From NCBI RefSeq assembly GCF_000317205.1, contig NZ_AJLK01000152.1, positions 1 to 49,259 of the forward strand: 49,259 nt of DNA, written 5' to 3'. The stretch's first letter is position 1; each line of letters begins with the position of its first letter. This DNA comes from Fischerella muscicola PCC 7414. Lineage in GTDB: Bacteria > Cyanobacteriota > Cyanobacteriia > Cyanobacteriales > Nostocaceae. This document shows, one piece after another, positions 8,792 through 18,455 of the stretch. The translations under genes and the position numbers were made by a program. The notes beneath the pieces were generated by a model, which ran no database searches, was not told the origin of the DNA, and saw only the letters and a program-made list of their open reading frames with translations.

Positions 8792-11700
8792 TTAAGCAAC
8801 TATGTCTTCCACGACAGCACCCTGCATTTTCTCAAAGGCATCTATCAGGGTTTGCAATTGCTGATCTGCCTTGAACACTCCCAAACCCCGTACTGTGACT
8901 TTTCCTGGTGAATAAACAAAACGAGATTTGAGATTTTCTGGTAAATTTCCTGCTAACAAATTCCAAGCAGGTTCTTCCATTGGTGTTTCTAAAACAACGT
9001 GTTGTTTTGCTTCTGGTTTAATGCGACTAAAGCCTAGTTTTTTAGCTAATTGTTTCAATTCCATCACCCGCAATAGTTGAGTAGCGGGTTTGGGAATTGT
9101 ACCGTAGCGATCGCTCCACTCGGCAGCAATTTGTGTTAGTTCTTCTTTAGATTTGGCAGCAGCAACCGCACGGTAAGCGCTCATCTTTTGATCAATATCG
9201 GGGATGTAATCAGCAGGAACAAAGGCTGTGAGGTTGAGATCAATTTGGGTGTCCTCAACTTTGGGTATTTCTTGTCCCCGGATTTCCCGAATGGCTTCTT
9301 CCAACATTTCCATGTATAAATCGAAACCGATCGCTTCCATTTGCCCTGATTGTTCTGCACCCAACAAGTTACCAACACCGCGAATTTCCATATCCCGCAC
9401 GGCTAATTGATACCCGGAACCCAACTGTGTAAATTCCTGGATGGCTCGTAGGCGCTGCCGGGCAGCATCAGATAATGTGCGTTGTTTCGGATAAAATAGC
9501 CAAGCGTGAGCCTGAATCCCTGCACGTCCTACCCGTCCCCGCAGCTGATACAACTGTGCTAAGCCAAAACGATGGGCATCTTCAATCAAAATTGTGTTGA
9601 CGCGGGGGATATCTAAACCAGATTCAATAATCGTCGTACAAACCAAAATATCTGCTTCCGCACTACTGAAGGAAAGCATGATCGATTCTAATTCGCCTGC
9701 TTCCATTTGTCCGTGAGCGATCGCTATTCTCGCCCCTGGGATCATTTGCCGCAACTCATCTGTTCTTTCTTCAATACCTTCGACACGGGGTACGACATAA
9801 AACACCTGTCCGCCTCTGTCGAGTTCTTGCCGAATGGCACTGCGGACTGTTTCTGGGTTCATTGGTGCAAGATGAGTTTTGATGGGACGGCGGGATGGTG
9901 GCGGTGTAGTAATCAAACTCATCTCCCGGATACCCGATAAAGACATATATAAGGTACGGGGGATGGGTGTGGCTGAGAGAGTCAGTACATCCACTTGAGT
10001 TTTCAAAGTTTTAATTTTTTCTTTTTGGTTCACCCCAAACCGTTGTTCTTCATCCACCACTAACATTCCCAAATCTTTGAAATTGACATCTTTACTCAAT
10101 AGTTGGTGCGTACCCACAACCACATCTAATTCACCGGATACTAGGCGTTTTTGAATATCGCGGCGTTCTTGGGGACTGCGGAAACGGTTCAGTAAACCAA
10201 TGTTAATTGGGTAAGGCGCAAAGCGTTCTTTAAGAGTGTGATAGTGTTGCTGCGTTAGGATAGTAGTAGGTGCAAGGAGTGCCACTTGTTTGCCGGCGGT
10301 GACTGCTTTAAAGATAGCGCGGATAGCCACCTCAGTTTTACCGAAACCGACATCGCCACACACTAAGCGATCCATCGGGCGATCGCTTTCCATGTCCCGT
10401 TTTACATCTTGTACAGCTTTAAGCTGATCGGTTGTGGGTTGGTAGGGGAATGAATCTTCTAGTTCTTGCTGCCAAGGCATATCTACCGGATAGGCAAAAC
10501 CTTTTTGTTGCGATCGCGCTGCATATAATTTCAGCAAGTCCACCGCCAGTTTCTTTATGGCTTTGCGGACTTTATTCTTGGTATTTTCCCAAGCCTTACC
10601 AGTCATTTTATTTAGTTCTGGCGGCTTGTCGCTGGTGGTACGAAAGCGTGATAAAGCATTGACTTGATCTGCTGCTACCCGCAACAAACCATCTGCGTAT
10701 TGCACGACCAAATAATCACGGGTTTCATTGTTAACAGTGAGACTTTCCAACTTGAGGAATTTACCGATGCCGTGATTTCTGTGAACTACATAATCACCGG
10801 GACGGAGTTTGTTGGGGTCTACTTGCTTAGAAGCAGCTTTACGACGCTTGCGGACATAACCGAAAGTTGCTAGAGTATGTTGCCCGTAAAATTCCCGGTC
10901 AGTGACAATCACTGTGCGAAAAGTCGGCAGGATAAAACCTTCCAACTCTGCCAAGCCGGAATATTTCAGAGCAACTGGTACGTGATTAACTTGCAACTTG
11001 TCAATCGCTTGGTAGTCGCGGGGATTAGGGATAAACTGGGCAGGACAATCGTGTTCTTGCAACAGCGAGACAGAACGGCTAGGTTGTGCCGAAATTAACC
11101 AAATTGAGAAATTGCGATCGCGCTCTTGTCTAAGTGTTTCGGCAATTTTGGCATAGGAGTGCGGTGTCGTCGGTAGTCCACGACAAGCAAGATTTATACC
11201 TTGATTTTCTTCGGTAATTTCTGATAGATATACCTTTTTAAATGCTTGGGAAGCAGCTAAACAATCCTCAAACCAACAATGAATTTTAGGTAATTGGTAA
11301 TTGGTAATTGGTAATTGGTTGGATTCTTCCTGATTCTCGCTTGCCCACTGTTCCTCGGCATTTTCCACCCAGCGATCGCTATGAGCATGACACTGTTCTG
11401 GTTCATCAATCGCGACTAAAGTATTAGCTGGTAAATAATCTAATAACGAAGCAGGTTGGGTGAAAGCCAAACCTAAAAACCGACGGCTACCTTCTAAAGA
11501 TGTACCTGCTTCAATCTGTTCTTGTTCGGTTGCGGAAAGATAAGCTTTCACTTTTTCTAGCCTCTCTCCACTCAAAGCTGCCATCACCACAGGCGCAAAG
11601 CTAGTGGGAGTGAGAATTAACTGGTCAATTTTATCTAAAGCCGAACGTTGAGTTGCGGGATCGAATTCTCGGATTTGCTCGATTTCGTCACCAAACCACT

Positions 11701-12358
11701 CCAAACGTACTGGTAGTTCAGAAGACACGGGGAACACGTCAACAATATCACCGCGGCGACTCCACTGCCCCTCTGTTTCTACTAAAGCAACCCGTTCGTA
11801 CCCCAGACTTGCTAGTTTTTCACTGAAACTATTTAAATCCAACTCCATTCCCTGTTTGAGGGTGAGACACAAAGGAGCAAATCTCTCTGGTGGCGGTAAG
11901 TGGGGTTGTAGGGCCGCGTGGGTGGCGATGATGGCCATTCGGCTGTTAGTGATGGGGTGATGGGGTGAAACTGTCTCCCCATCTCCCAACCTCCCCACCT
12001 CCCTATCTTCCTGGGTTCCAAATCTTACCAGGTCTGCCAATACCTGCATCTGTCCCCAAGTCAGTTCGGTTTCAGGGTCAAAAGGTTCGTAAGGGGACGC
12101 TTCGGATGTGGGATAAAAATGTATAGTTTGCCATCCCATCGCCTCTAGTTGTGCTGTCCAGCGTCCGGCTTCCTCCAGAGTGGCACAGACCACAAATAAA
12201 TTTTGTCCTTCAGCTTGAGCCAGTGCCGAAGCTAGCAAGCCTTTTGGCAGGCGAGGAATGCCATTTAAATGTAAATTTTTTTGCCGATTCAGCTTAGAGA
12301 TAAATTCTGTGGTGAGCGGCGATCGCCCTAGAGCGCGCACAATGGAAGAAAATGCCAT
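8792..12358 (-). CDS. mfd: Transcription-repair coupling factor Mfd
   Basis: The 1188-residue ATP-dependent translocase removes RNA polymerase stalled at DNA lesions and recruits UvrAB. It has the UvrB-like N-terminal region (residues 1-340), the RNA-polymerase-interacting domain starting [17 protein letters not shown] (about 518), and the SF2 motor. The motor shows Walker [10 protein letters not shown] (about 668-676), the DEEQRFGV box (769-776) and the [15 protein letters not shown] motif, followed by helicase C and the TRCF C-terminal domain. Two stretches look foreign to the family: about residues 116-139 ([18 protein letters not shown]) and 345-358 ([10 protein letters not shown]). Both are encoded by repeat DNA in frame. 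The gene is monocistronic, ending at a hairpin repeat. Confidence 0.97.
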   Translation of the reverse strand: MAFSSIVRALGRSPLTTEFISKLNRQKNLHLNGIPRLPKGLLASALAQAEGQNLFVVCATLEEAGRWTAQLEAMGWQTIHFYPTSEASPYEPFDPETELTWGQMQVLADLVRFGTQEDREVGRLGDGETVSPHHPITNSRMAIIATHAALQPHLPPPERFAPLCLTLKQGMELDLNSFSEKLASLGYERVALVETEGQWSRRGDIVDVFPVSSELPVRLEWFGDEIEQIREFDPATQRSALDKIDQLILTPTSFAPVVMAALSGERLEKVKAYLSATEQEQIEAGTSLEGSRRFLGLAFTQPASLLDYLPANTLVAIDEPEQCHAHSDRWVENAEEQWASENQEESNQLPITNYQLPKIHCWFEDCLAASQAFKKVYLSEITEENQGINLACRGLPTTPHSYAKIAETLRQERDRNFSIWLISAQPSRSVSLLQEHDCPAQFIPNPRDYQAIDKLQVNHVPVALKYSGLAELEGFILPTFRTVIVTDREFYGQHTLATFGYVRKRRKAASKQVDPNKLRPGDYVVHRNHGIGKFLKLESLTVNNETRDYLVVQYADGLLRVAADQVNALSRFRTTSDKPPELNKMTGKAWENTKNKVRKAIKKLAVDLLKLYAARSQQKGFAYPVDMPWQQELEDSFPYQPTTDQLKAVQDVKRDMESDRPMDRLVCGDVGFGKTEVAIRAIFKAVTAGKQVALLAPTTILTQQHYHTLKERFAPYPINIGLLNRFRSPQERRDIQKRLVSGELDVVVGTHQLLSKDVNFKDLGMLVVDEEQRFGVNQKEKIKTLKTQVDVLTLSATPIPRTLYMSLSGIREMSLITTPPPSRRPIKTHLAPMNPETVRSAIRQELDRGGQVFYVVPRVEGIEERTDELRQMIPGARIAIAHGQMEAGELESIMLSFSSAEADILVCTTIIESGLDIPRVNTILIEDAHRFGLAQLYQLRGRVGRAGIQAHAWLFYPKQRTLSDAARQRLRAIQEFTQLGSGYQLAVRDMEIRGVGNLLGAEQSGQMEAIGFDLYMEMLEEAIREIRGQEIPKVEDTQIDLNLTAFVPADYIPDIDQKMSAYRAVAAAKSKEELTQIAAEWSDRYGTIPKPATQLLRVMELKQLAKKLGFSRIKPEAKQHVVLETPMEEPAWNLLAGNLPENLKSRFVYSPGKVTVRGLGVFKADQQLQTLIDAFEKMQGAVVEDIVA
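11291..11322. repeat. TAATTGG heptamer tandem repeat inside mfd
   Basis: Four tandem TAATTGG units plus a partial fifth lie within the mfd reading frame and are translated as the [11 protein letters not shown] segment. Seven-base tandem repeats of this type (STRR sequences) are known from heterocystous cyanobacteria. Confidence 0.8.
11942..12013. repeat. GTGATGGGG / CTCCCCATCTCC repeat inside mfd
   Basis: The plus strand shows GTGATGGGGTGATGGGGTG, then CTCCCCATCTCCCAACCTCC and CCACCTCCCTATC. The same sequence type appears between genes at 13960-14045, 17079-17115 and 49145-49195, and inside the giant kinase gene at 29264-29371. In mfd it preserves the frame and adds about 24 residues. Confidence 0.75.
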
Positions 12359-12613
12359 AACTTTTTAAATAGGTGGGAGTCGTTCTGACCAGCAATGCAC
12401 AATGATAGCGTTTACTTTAACTATTTTAGAAATGTCAACGATGATAGAGCTTACCTTGAAAAAATGTTAGTCCCTAGTACAATTACGACTGGACAATAGC
12501 TAATATACGTAAACAGTAGTTTTTTACCATTGACAATTGGCTATTGACTTTACTAAGTAAAGCTAAGTAAGTGTTAAATAACGCATACAGATTCAAATTA
12601 AATTTAAGTGTGG

Positions 12614-12632
12614 TTGCCGATAGCATCGGCAA
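12614..12632 (+). promoter_or_regulatory. Hairpin in the leader just before the CNNM-like gene
   Basis: TTGCCGA (12614-12620) pairs exactly with TCGGCAA (12626-12632) and is followed by TTTTAAATA and the ATG at 12642. It resembles a short terminator placed 10 bp before a start codon, and no Shine-Dalgarno sequence is visible. It could lower translation or serve an attenuation role. It could also be chance. Confidence 0.35.
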
Positions 12633-12641
12633 TTTTAAATA

Positions 12642-13961
12642 ATGTCACCAACTGCTGAAATTTTACTTGTTTTATTACTAATCCTCGCCAACGCCCTGTT
12701 TGTCATGTCAGAGTTGGCTATTGTCTCAGCTCGAAAGGTGCGCCTGCAACAACTGGCAGAACGGGGAGATCAAAAGGCTCGTGTGGCGTTGGAACTGGCA
12801 TCTTCCCCCAATCAATTCTTAGCAACTGTCCAGGTAGGGATCACTCTGTTAGCAATTTTATCTGGTGCTTTTGGTGAATCAGTGATCGCCAAGAGACTGG
12901 TTCCTATTTTTAGTTCTATCCCTTTTTTGGCACAGTATAAGGATGCTGCTGCTTCTGTCATAGCGGTTTTAATCATTACCTATCTCACATTGATTATTGG
13001 TGAATTGGTTCCGAAACGAGTAGCATTAAACCACCCTGAACCAATTGCCTCTATAGTTGCTATTCCGATGCGGATGTTGTCAACAATTGGCTCACCAATT
13101 GTTTCTTTATTAAGTATTTCTACTGATGCAGTGCTACGTATATTAGGCATTAGACCATCCACAGAACCACAAATCACAGAAGAAGAAATCCGGGTTTTAA
13201 TCGAGCAAGGTACTGAAGAGGGGACTTTTGAAGAAGCGGAACAAGATATGGTAGAGCGAGTATTTCGCTTAGGCGATCGCCCTGTCAGTTCTTTTATGAC
13301 ACCGCGTCCGGATATTGTCTGGCTAGACTTGGATGATTCTCCCACAGAAAATCGTCAAAAGATAATTGAAAATGGTTATTCTCGGTATCCGGTTTGTCAA
13401 GGAGGACTAGATAATGTTCTCGGTATAATTGCTGTAACTGACTTGTTGGCTAGGAGTTTGTGTGGAGAACAGCTAGATTTAACTGTAGCATTGCGAAAGG
13501 CTGAATTTGTTCCAGAAAGCACCCGTGGCTTGAAGGTTTTGGAGTTGTTCAAACAAACTGTCACTCACATGGCGCTGGTAGTAGATGAATACGGTGTGAT
13601 TCAGGGATTAGTCACTCTCAACGACGTGATGATTGAAATTGTTGGTGATGTTCCTACAGCAGATGAACTAGAGAATCCTCAGGCTATACAACGGGAAGAT
13701 GGTTCTTGGTTATTGGATGGAATGTTATCTGTAGAAGAATTTTTTGAAATGTTCGACCTTGAGGAGTATCTACGAATTCATCAAGGAAATTACCAAACAT
13801 TAGGTGGTTTTGTAATTACCCATCTCGGCCGAATTCCGGCAGCAGCCGATCACTTTGAATGGCAAGGTATGCGTTTTGAAGTGATGGATATGGATGGTAA
13901 TCGTGTTGATAAAGTCCTGGTAATACCAAAACAGATGCGATCAGCTGACCGGGGAGATTAG
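12642..13961 (+). CDS. CNNM/CorC-type membrane protein (hemolysin C family)
   Basis: The 439-residue protein has three parts: an N-terminal DUF21/CNNM membrane domain (about residues 1-185, four hydrophobic segments), a pair of CBS domains (about 205-325, containing VSSFMTPRPDIVWLD and MALVVDEYGVIQGLVTLNDV) and a CorC_HlyC transporter-associated domain (about 345-430). Members are linked to Mg2+ or Co2+ export and ion homeostasis, with CBS domains sensing adenine nucleotides. The specific ion here is not known. The last codons (RGD-stop) lie in a GGGGAGATTAGGAGATGGGG repeat, so the extreme C-terminus is repeat-derived. Confidence 0.9.
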   Translation: MSPTAEILLVLLLILANALFVMSELAIVSARKVRLQQLAERGDQKARVALELASSPNQFLATVQVGITLLAILSGAFGESVIAKRLVPIFSSIPFLAQYKDAAASVIAVLIITYLTLIIGELVPKRVALNHPEPIASIVAIPMRMLSTIGSPIVSLLSISTDAVLRILGIRPSTEPQITEEEIRVLIEQGTEEGTFEEAEQDMVERVFRLGDRPVSSFMTPRPDIVWLDLDDSPTENRQKIIENGYSRYPVCQGGLDNVLGIIAVTDLLARSLCGEQLDLTVALRKAEFVPESTRGLKVLELFKQTVTHMALVVDEYGVIQGLVTLNDVMIEIVGDVPTADELENPQAIQREDGSWLLDGMLSVEEFFEMFDLEEYLRIHQGNYQTLGGFVITHLGRIPAAADHFEWQGMRFEVMDMDGNRVDKVLVIPKQMRSADRGD

Positions 13962-13964
13962 GAG

Positions 13965-14048
13965 ATGGGGAACTCACCGGCCCCCACTCCCCCAAGGGAG
14001 TGGGGATTAGGGGCAGTGGGGTGATGGGGTGATGGGGTGATGAGAGGG
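13965..14048. repeat. ATGGGGAACTCACCGG dispersed repeat plus GTGATGGGG tandem units
   Basis: The 56-bp core (ATGGGGAACTCACCGG, CCCCCACTCCC, a hairpin loop, GAGTGGGGATTAGGGGCAG) is nearly identical to 49205-49259 at the far end of the window. It is followed by three GTGATGGG units. CCCACTCCC and GGGAGTGGG form an inverted repeat. Confidence 0.8.
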
Positions 14049-14091
14049 GTATGAGGGGTGTGTAGACACGTAGCGGCTTCCCGTAAGGGTG

Positions 14092-14154
14092 GAGTATGAG
14101 GAGTATGAGGAGTATGAGGAGTATGAGGAGTATGAGGAGTATGAGGGGTATGAG
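14092..14154. repeat. Nine-base tandem repeat (AGTATGAGG)n
   Basis: About six near-perfect AGTATGAGG units are followed by GGTATGAG. One strand would translate as repeating RSM and the other as PHT, which creates spurious open frames. No ribosome-binding site or conserved product supports translation. Confidence 0.85.
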
Positions 14155-14251
14155 AAGAAAAGGCATTATATATCTTCTTTATTCCCCCACTCCCCCGTCT
14201 CCCCACCTCCCCCCATTTCTCACACTTCTCACACTCCCCACACTCCCGACT

Positions 14252-15025
14252 CTAGGCTGTTTTAAAAAATCTGATAATCTCACGAACATGATCGAGAAAT
14301 TGCCCATCGGTAGAAAGTTGAGTGATCGCAGCCCTTGCTTCTCTTGCTAAACGTTCGTGTTCTGTTTGATTTGTGGCGCGTAATTCTTCTAAATTGGCAG
14401 AAAGACGAGCTAATTCTTTGCGCGTTTCTTCTGTGTAACGTTGCTGATTTGCTACTAACGAGTAGGAATTTTCGGGGTCTAGTTGTTCTTCTATCCGTTT
14501 AATCCTGTCTTCGTTGACATCAAAGCGGTTACGGAGTTCAACAATATCTTGGCGAGGATACTTCCATTCATTACCTATCGTAGTTAGGCGTGTATATAAG
14601 TATTCATAAGCACTGATCGCTGGACGTAAACCTGTTAGGAGTAAAGCCGCACCAGAACCAAAATATCCAACAGCACTAATACCTTTAAGAGCAAGAATAT
14701 AAAGACCGATTGCTGATATTAAGTGTAAAGCAATGGCAATTAAGAGCGATCGCTTGGCCAAAATCTTTACATAATCCACTTGTTTATCATCAACAGGAAT
14801 TTCTTTTTCTGTTGATTGTTCTGCCTCTGCTAATACTTCTTTAGCTTTAAAATAGACATTCCAAGGCACTGTCACAATCACTAACAACCACCAAAAACTT
14901 GCACCACCAATCACCCAATCCAAAAAGTTGCCAGAAGGTAGATGAAACCATTGGAATATACTAAAAATTAGCAATACGGAAACTACAATTCCAATACTGG
15001 AACTGAGAAAAAAGTTAAAATACAT
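14252..15025 (-). CDS. Membrane protein with long cytoplasmic coiled coil
   Basis: The 257-residue product has about four hydrophobic segments (residues 3-25, 37-55, 93-110 and 112-130). A charged, largely helical region follows from about 155 to the end, rich in Glu, Arg and Leu (RIKRIEEQLDPE, RKELARLSANLEELRATNQ), that should form a coiled coil. I do not recognise a named family. A membrane anchor plus coiled coil suggests a scaffold or sensor-like part, but there is no domain to support a function. The ATG at 15025 starts MYFNFFLSSS. Confidence 0.75.
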   Translation of the reverse strand: MYFNFFLSSSIGIVVSVLLIFSIFQWFHLPSGNFLDWVIGGASFWWLLVIVTVPWNVYFKAKEVLAEAEQSTEKEIPVDDKQVDYVKILAKRSLLIAIALHLISAIGLYILALKGISAVGYFGSGAALLLTGLRPAISAYEYLYTRLTTIGNEWKYPRQDIVELRNRFDVNEDRIKRIEEQLDPENSYSLVANQQRYTEETRKELARLSANLEELRATNQTEHERLAREARAAITQLSTDGQFLDHVREIIRFFKTA

Positions 15026-15216
15026 AATGCTTGAGTTCCCATGCTGGTATTTTTTCCATCATGGCTTTTGGCTAATAGAAGAACATAAAAGCTTGTGATG
15101 GTTTTCAGAGCTACACACAGTCATGGGTAATGGGTAGTTAATTGCCAATGCTACAAAAGTAATCACACATTTTGCATACCCCCGTTGCTGAAGAAATTGC
15201 TTTAGCCTAGCTGCTT

Positions 15217-15435
15217 TTATGGATTAGTTGTCGGCTTTAGGAATAGCCATGCGACAAAAAATGTGGCTGCTGTAAATAATTGCGTTAAATCCAATGCAGA
15301 TAGATATCCATCTGCAAAGGAAGCAATACTTCTGTCTGTAATGCCAAACAACCAAGAAGAAATGCCAAACAACCAAATTCCATTCTTAAGATAGCCGACA
15401 AATTCCTTGGATTCAGAAGGTTGCTGCTTATTCAT
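15217..15435 (-). CDS. Small membrane protein
   Basis: The 72-residue product has two hydrophobic stretches (about residues 17-33 and 50-66) and a polar N-terminus (MNKQQPSESKEF). The family is not recognised. It is transcribed in the same direction as the membrane/coiled-coil gene at 14252-15025, about 190 bp apart, so the two may be linked, but this is weak. GGAGACAAAAAAGC precedes the ATG and gives a plausible ribosome-binding site. Confidence 0.6.
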   Translation of the reverse strand: MNKQQPSESKEFVGYLKNGIWLFGISSWLFGITDRSIASFADGYLSALDLTQLFTAATFFVAWLFLKPTTNP

Positions 15436-15785
15436 GCTTTTTTGTCTCCGTTAGTTAATAAATACGCAAAGAACCTAGATATGACGAAAAACCACCAGTA
15501 GCTGTCTTGGCTACCAGTGAAATATCCCTGTGATATTGATTACATGTGCGCTTTTTTCCTGGGTACTATTAATTTCTGTATAACTATATTAATAAATATT
15601 TTAATGTATTGACATAACTATCCAAAGGTACATTGTGATCAAACCATGTCAAAAGCAAAAGGTTTGAGGTTAAAGTGACTTTGATGAATTTCCTTTCCCC
15701 TTACCCCTCTCCCACTGCCAAGCCCCAAAAAATAAAACTTTATACTTGAAGAAGAAAGAGTAGTTTTCAATAGGAGGGGAGAGCA
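15436..15785. other. Intergenic spacer with AGGAGG site at its end
   Basis: No gene is seen. The spacer separates divergent genes and should hold both promoters. AGGAGG at 15772-15777 lies eight bases before the ATG at 15786, a strong ribosome-binding site that fixes that start. Confidence 0.6.
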
Positions 15786-17078
15786 ATGGCTCCCAATCCC
15801 GCCATCATGCAAGCTGTAGAACGGTTGGGTTATCGTGTCACAGTGGGCGATGTGGCATCCCAGGCAGGATTAAATGTCGAAATCGCAAGTGCTGGACTAT
15901 TAGCACTCGCCTCAGATGCTGGCGGACATATGCAGGTAGCAGAATCAGGCGATATTGTTTACCTGTTTCCGCGCAATTTTCGAGATATTTTGCGTAACAA
16001 ATACTTGCGGTTGCAGTTGCAGGAGTGGTGGAGAAAAATCTGGAGTATCCTATTTTATATAATTCGGATTTCTTTTGGTATTCTACTCATAGCTTCTATC
16101 GCCTTGATTTATATCACTATTCTCGTGATAATTATGTCTGCTAACTCTGATCGCGATAGTGGCGATCGCGGTGGTGATTTTGGCGGAGGCTTTTTCTATT
16201 TTCCCAACTTATTTTGGTATTTCAGTCCCGATTACGACACCTACTACCAAGAAAGACAACAGCAACGCAGACAAAGCGATCTGAACTTTTTGGAAGCAGT
16301 ATTTTCATTTTTGTTTGGTGATGGGAACCCCAACGCCAACTTAGAAAAACGTCGTTGGCGCACAATTGCAGCAGTCATTCGCAATAATAAAGGCGCAGTG
16401 GTAGCTGAACAAATCGCTCCCTACCTTGATGATATTGGTGAAACATATCAACAAGAGTACGAAGACTATATGCTGCCAGTTTTGACTCGATTTAATGGTA
16501 AGCCAGAAGTAAGTCCAGAAGGACAAATTGTATACTATTTCCCAGATTTACAAGTGAGTGCTGCGAAAAAACGCGATCGCTCAATATCACCCTATCTAGA
16601 AGAGTTACCCTGGCGTTTTAGTGCAGCTTCTTCAGGACAAATTCTCCTCAGTGCTGGGTTGGGTGTAGTCAATATTGTCGGTGCTTTAATTCTGGGAAGC
16701 TTGTTAAGAGATGGTACAGCAGCAGCAGTTTTAGGCGGATTAGTAGCTTTCGCCCAAGGAATTTATTGGCTACTGTTAGCTTATGGTATCGGTTTTTTGG
16801 GAATACCCTTAGTACGTTATTTTTGGATTCAATGGCGTAATCGTAAAATAACTGAACGCAACCGTACTAGACAAGCACGAGCCAGAGTATTAGCAAGTGC
16901 AGATACTCAATTGCAACAAAAAATAGCCTATGCAGGACAGTTTGCAGCCGAAAAAATAGTTGGTAAAGAAGATCTGGTGTATTCTACTGAAACCGACTTG
17001 CTAGAACAGGAAGTAGAACGCAGTGATCAAATTGACGCAGAATGGCAGAAGCGTCTTGAGGAAGGGAGTGGGGAATAG
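15786..17078 (+). CDS. Conserved cyanobacterial membrane protein
   Basis: The 430-residue product begins with a helical segment of about 70 residues that reads like a small winged-helix or PCI-type fold (MQAVERLGYRVTVGDVASQA ... GDIVYLFP). A hydrophobic segment follows (about 92-117), then a Gly-rich stretch (GGDFGGGFFYFPNLFWYF). The HTH-like pattern is then repeated (about 200-255, ending GQIVYYFP), and a two- or three-segment membrane region (about 285-345) precedes a charged, helical C-terminus. The duplicated GD/GQIVY(L/Y)FP motif suggests internal duplication. This pattern is shared by conserved proteins of unknown function in cyanobacteria. The C-terminal EEGSGE-stop lies in GGGGAGAT repeat DNA. 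Confidence 0.8.
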   Translation: MAPNPAIMQAVERLGYRVTVGDVASQAGLNVEIASAGLLALASDAGGHMQVAESGDIVYLFPRNFRDILRNKYLRLQLQEWWRKIWSILFYIIRISFGILLIASIALIYITILVIIMSANSDRDSGDRGGDFGGGFFYFPNLFWYFSPDYDTYYQERQQQRRQSDLNFLEAVFSFLFGDGNPNANLEKRRWRTIAAVIRNNKGAVVAEQIAPYLDDIGETYQQEYEDYMLPVLTRFNGKPEVSPEGQIVYYFPDLQVSAAKKRDRSISPYLEELPWRFSAASSGQILLSAGLGVVNIVGALILGSLLRDGTAAAVLGGLVAFAQGIYWLLLAYGIGFLGIPLVRYFWIQWRNRKITERNRTRQARARVLASADTQLQQKIAYAGQFAAEKIVGKEDLVYSTETDLLEQEVERSDQIDAEWQKRLEEGSGE

Positions 17079-17213
17079 GAGATGGGGAGATGGGGAGATG
17101 GGGAGATGGGGGAGTGTGAGGAGTAAACAACTAACTACTGACTACTAACCACTAACTACTAACAACCAACCACCAACAATCAACCACCAACAATCAACAA
17201 CTAACCACCCCAT
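17079..17213. repeat. GGGGAGAT array followed by CTAACAACC-type heptamers
   Basis: The region starts with three tandem GGGGAGAT units (about 17081-17112), continues into ACTAACTACTGACTACTAACC, and then into ACCAACCACCAACAATC-type units up to about 17213. The last of these provides the TAG stop and final codons of the CYTH gene on the minus strand. No independent gene is present. Confidence 0.8.
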
Positions 17214-17671
17214 TGTGAAAAGGGGTTTTTGACTAAATTACTGTTGAAATATCTGGGATCTTCTGAAACTTCTTCACCAATCCAAGGTGGTAGTTCAATT
17301 TGTTGTGTTTCTTGAGTGAGTTCTACTTCTGCTAATATTAGCCCTTTATTAACACCTTCAAACTCGTCTATTTCCCAAACTAAACCACCCCAGCCTATTT
17401 TATATCTAGTCTTTTCTATTAAAGGGCGATCGCACAACTTATCCAGCATTTCTTGAGCATCTTCAATCGGAATAGAATATTCAAACTCAGACCTAGAGTA
17501 GTTAATACTGGGGCCTTTTATCGTTAAATAACCTTGGTTGCCTACTGTGCGGACACGTACAGTAGCTTGTTTTTGTGTAGCAATGTATCCCTGACGATAT
17601 ACACTACCTTTAGCCAGTTTTCTCCACTCATCTCCTTTAACTAAAAATTTACGCTCTATTTCTTTCGCCAT
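17201..17671 (-). CDS. CYTH domain protein (triphosphate tunnel metalloenzyme)
   Basis: The 156-residue product carries the defining ExExK signature (EIERK, residues 4-8) at the start. The later tunnel-lining charged residues are also visible: VRVR (about 38-41), TIKG, the RSEFEYSIP strand, EKTRYKI and WEIDEFEG, ending with LAEVEL. Tunnel-fold enzymes of this class hydrolyse inorganic triphosphate or nucleoside triphosphates with a divalent metal, and related cyanobacterial and bacterial members act on tripolyphosphate. The ATG at 17671 is preceded by GGGATTATTATG. The last residues (QWGG-stop) come from the adjoining heptamer repeat. Confidence 0.92.
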   Translation of the reverse strand: MAKEIERKFLVKGDEWRKLAKGSVYRQGYIATQKQATVRVRTVGNQGYLTIKGPSINYSRSEFEYSIPIEDAQEMLDKLCDRPLIEKTRYKIGWGGLVWEIDEFEGVNKGLILAEVELTQETQQIELPPWIGEEVSEDPRYFNSNLVKNPFSQWGG

Positions 17672-18176
17672 AATAATCCCTTCATTAGTTGGTGTTTTGT
17701 TGGTAGTAGTTATTAGTTATTTGTTGTTTAGAGAAGTGTAATTTTGATATATAACGTCAATTTACTAAGAGCAATAATATTTCAATAGTAATGAATAATT
17801 AACAATCAGCAATTACCACTCAACCATCAACGCATAACCTATCTGTAATCTGTGTTTATCGATGTTTATCGGTGTTTATCGGTGTTCCTTTCTAAAACAG
17901 AAATTTTCTTACCGCCTTAATTCATATCAGACATAATTTATATTTATTTACATATCATATTGATTTCTGGAATTTTATTTAGCTATCTAGTAGTTCTATC
18001 TAAGCTTAAGTTTTTTTGAGAATTGTTTGGGTCTTGCCTTAAAAGTGCATAAATTGATTTAACTGCATCATATAGTTAAATCAGGAAATTTTTGAGAAAT
18101 TTTGAAGTGTTCCCAAGCATTAGTGTGGTTGATGAAAAAGCTTGACATAAACTCTACTCTATAAAGGAGAATTTAT
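17672..18176. other. AT-rich intergenic region with a GTGTTTATC repeat
   Basis: No gene is found. TCTGTGTTTATCGATGTTTA followed by two more TCGGTGTT units (about 17843-17885) belongs to the dispersed ATCTGTGTTCATCTG family also seen near 8700 and 21640. AAAGGAG at 18162-18168 precedes the ATG at 18177. Confidence 0.55.
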
Positions 18177-18455
18177 ATGTCGAAGAATGCCGAGCATGTA
18201 TTTGTAGATGTTGTAGAGACTAATCACAAATCAGTAGTTCAAAGATATCTACAAAATCCCTTTTCTATTGCATGGTCAAAATTGGCTGCTTTAACACAAT
18301 CTGCCCGCAGCCGCACAGCAGAAGTACAGCAAGATAATCAATCCGAAGAAGACAAATCAGATTCTACCCAAGAGCGATATTTATACCGTCCCTTCACAGA
18401 CCGCATTGACCCATCGCTTTACTATGCGATTTTCTTTCACAACCAACACTTATAA
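18177..18455 (+). CDS. Hypothetical small protein
   Basis: The 92-residue soluble product has no recognised domain. A consensus AAAGGAG lies nine bases before the ATG, which supports translation. The middle (QSARSRTAEVQQDNQSEEDK) is polar and probably disordered. The C-terminus YLYRPFTDRIDPSLYYAIFF is aromatic-rich and may be the conserved part. It is a single gene with about 500 bp of apparent leader or promoter region upstream. Confidence 0.65.
   Translation: MSKNAEHVFVDVVETNHKSVVQRYLQNPFSIAWSKLAALTQSARSRTAEVQQDNQSEEDKSDSTQERYLYRPFTDRIDPSLYYAIFFHNQHL

Noticed and set aside
14096-14350. Open frames across the AGTATGAGG tandem repeat (repeating RSM or PHT products)
   Set aside because: They arise from the nine-base tandem repeat, lack ribosome-binding sites and overlap a real gene end.
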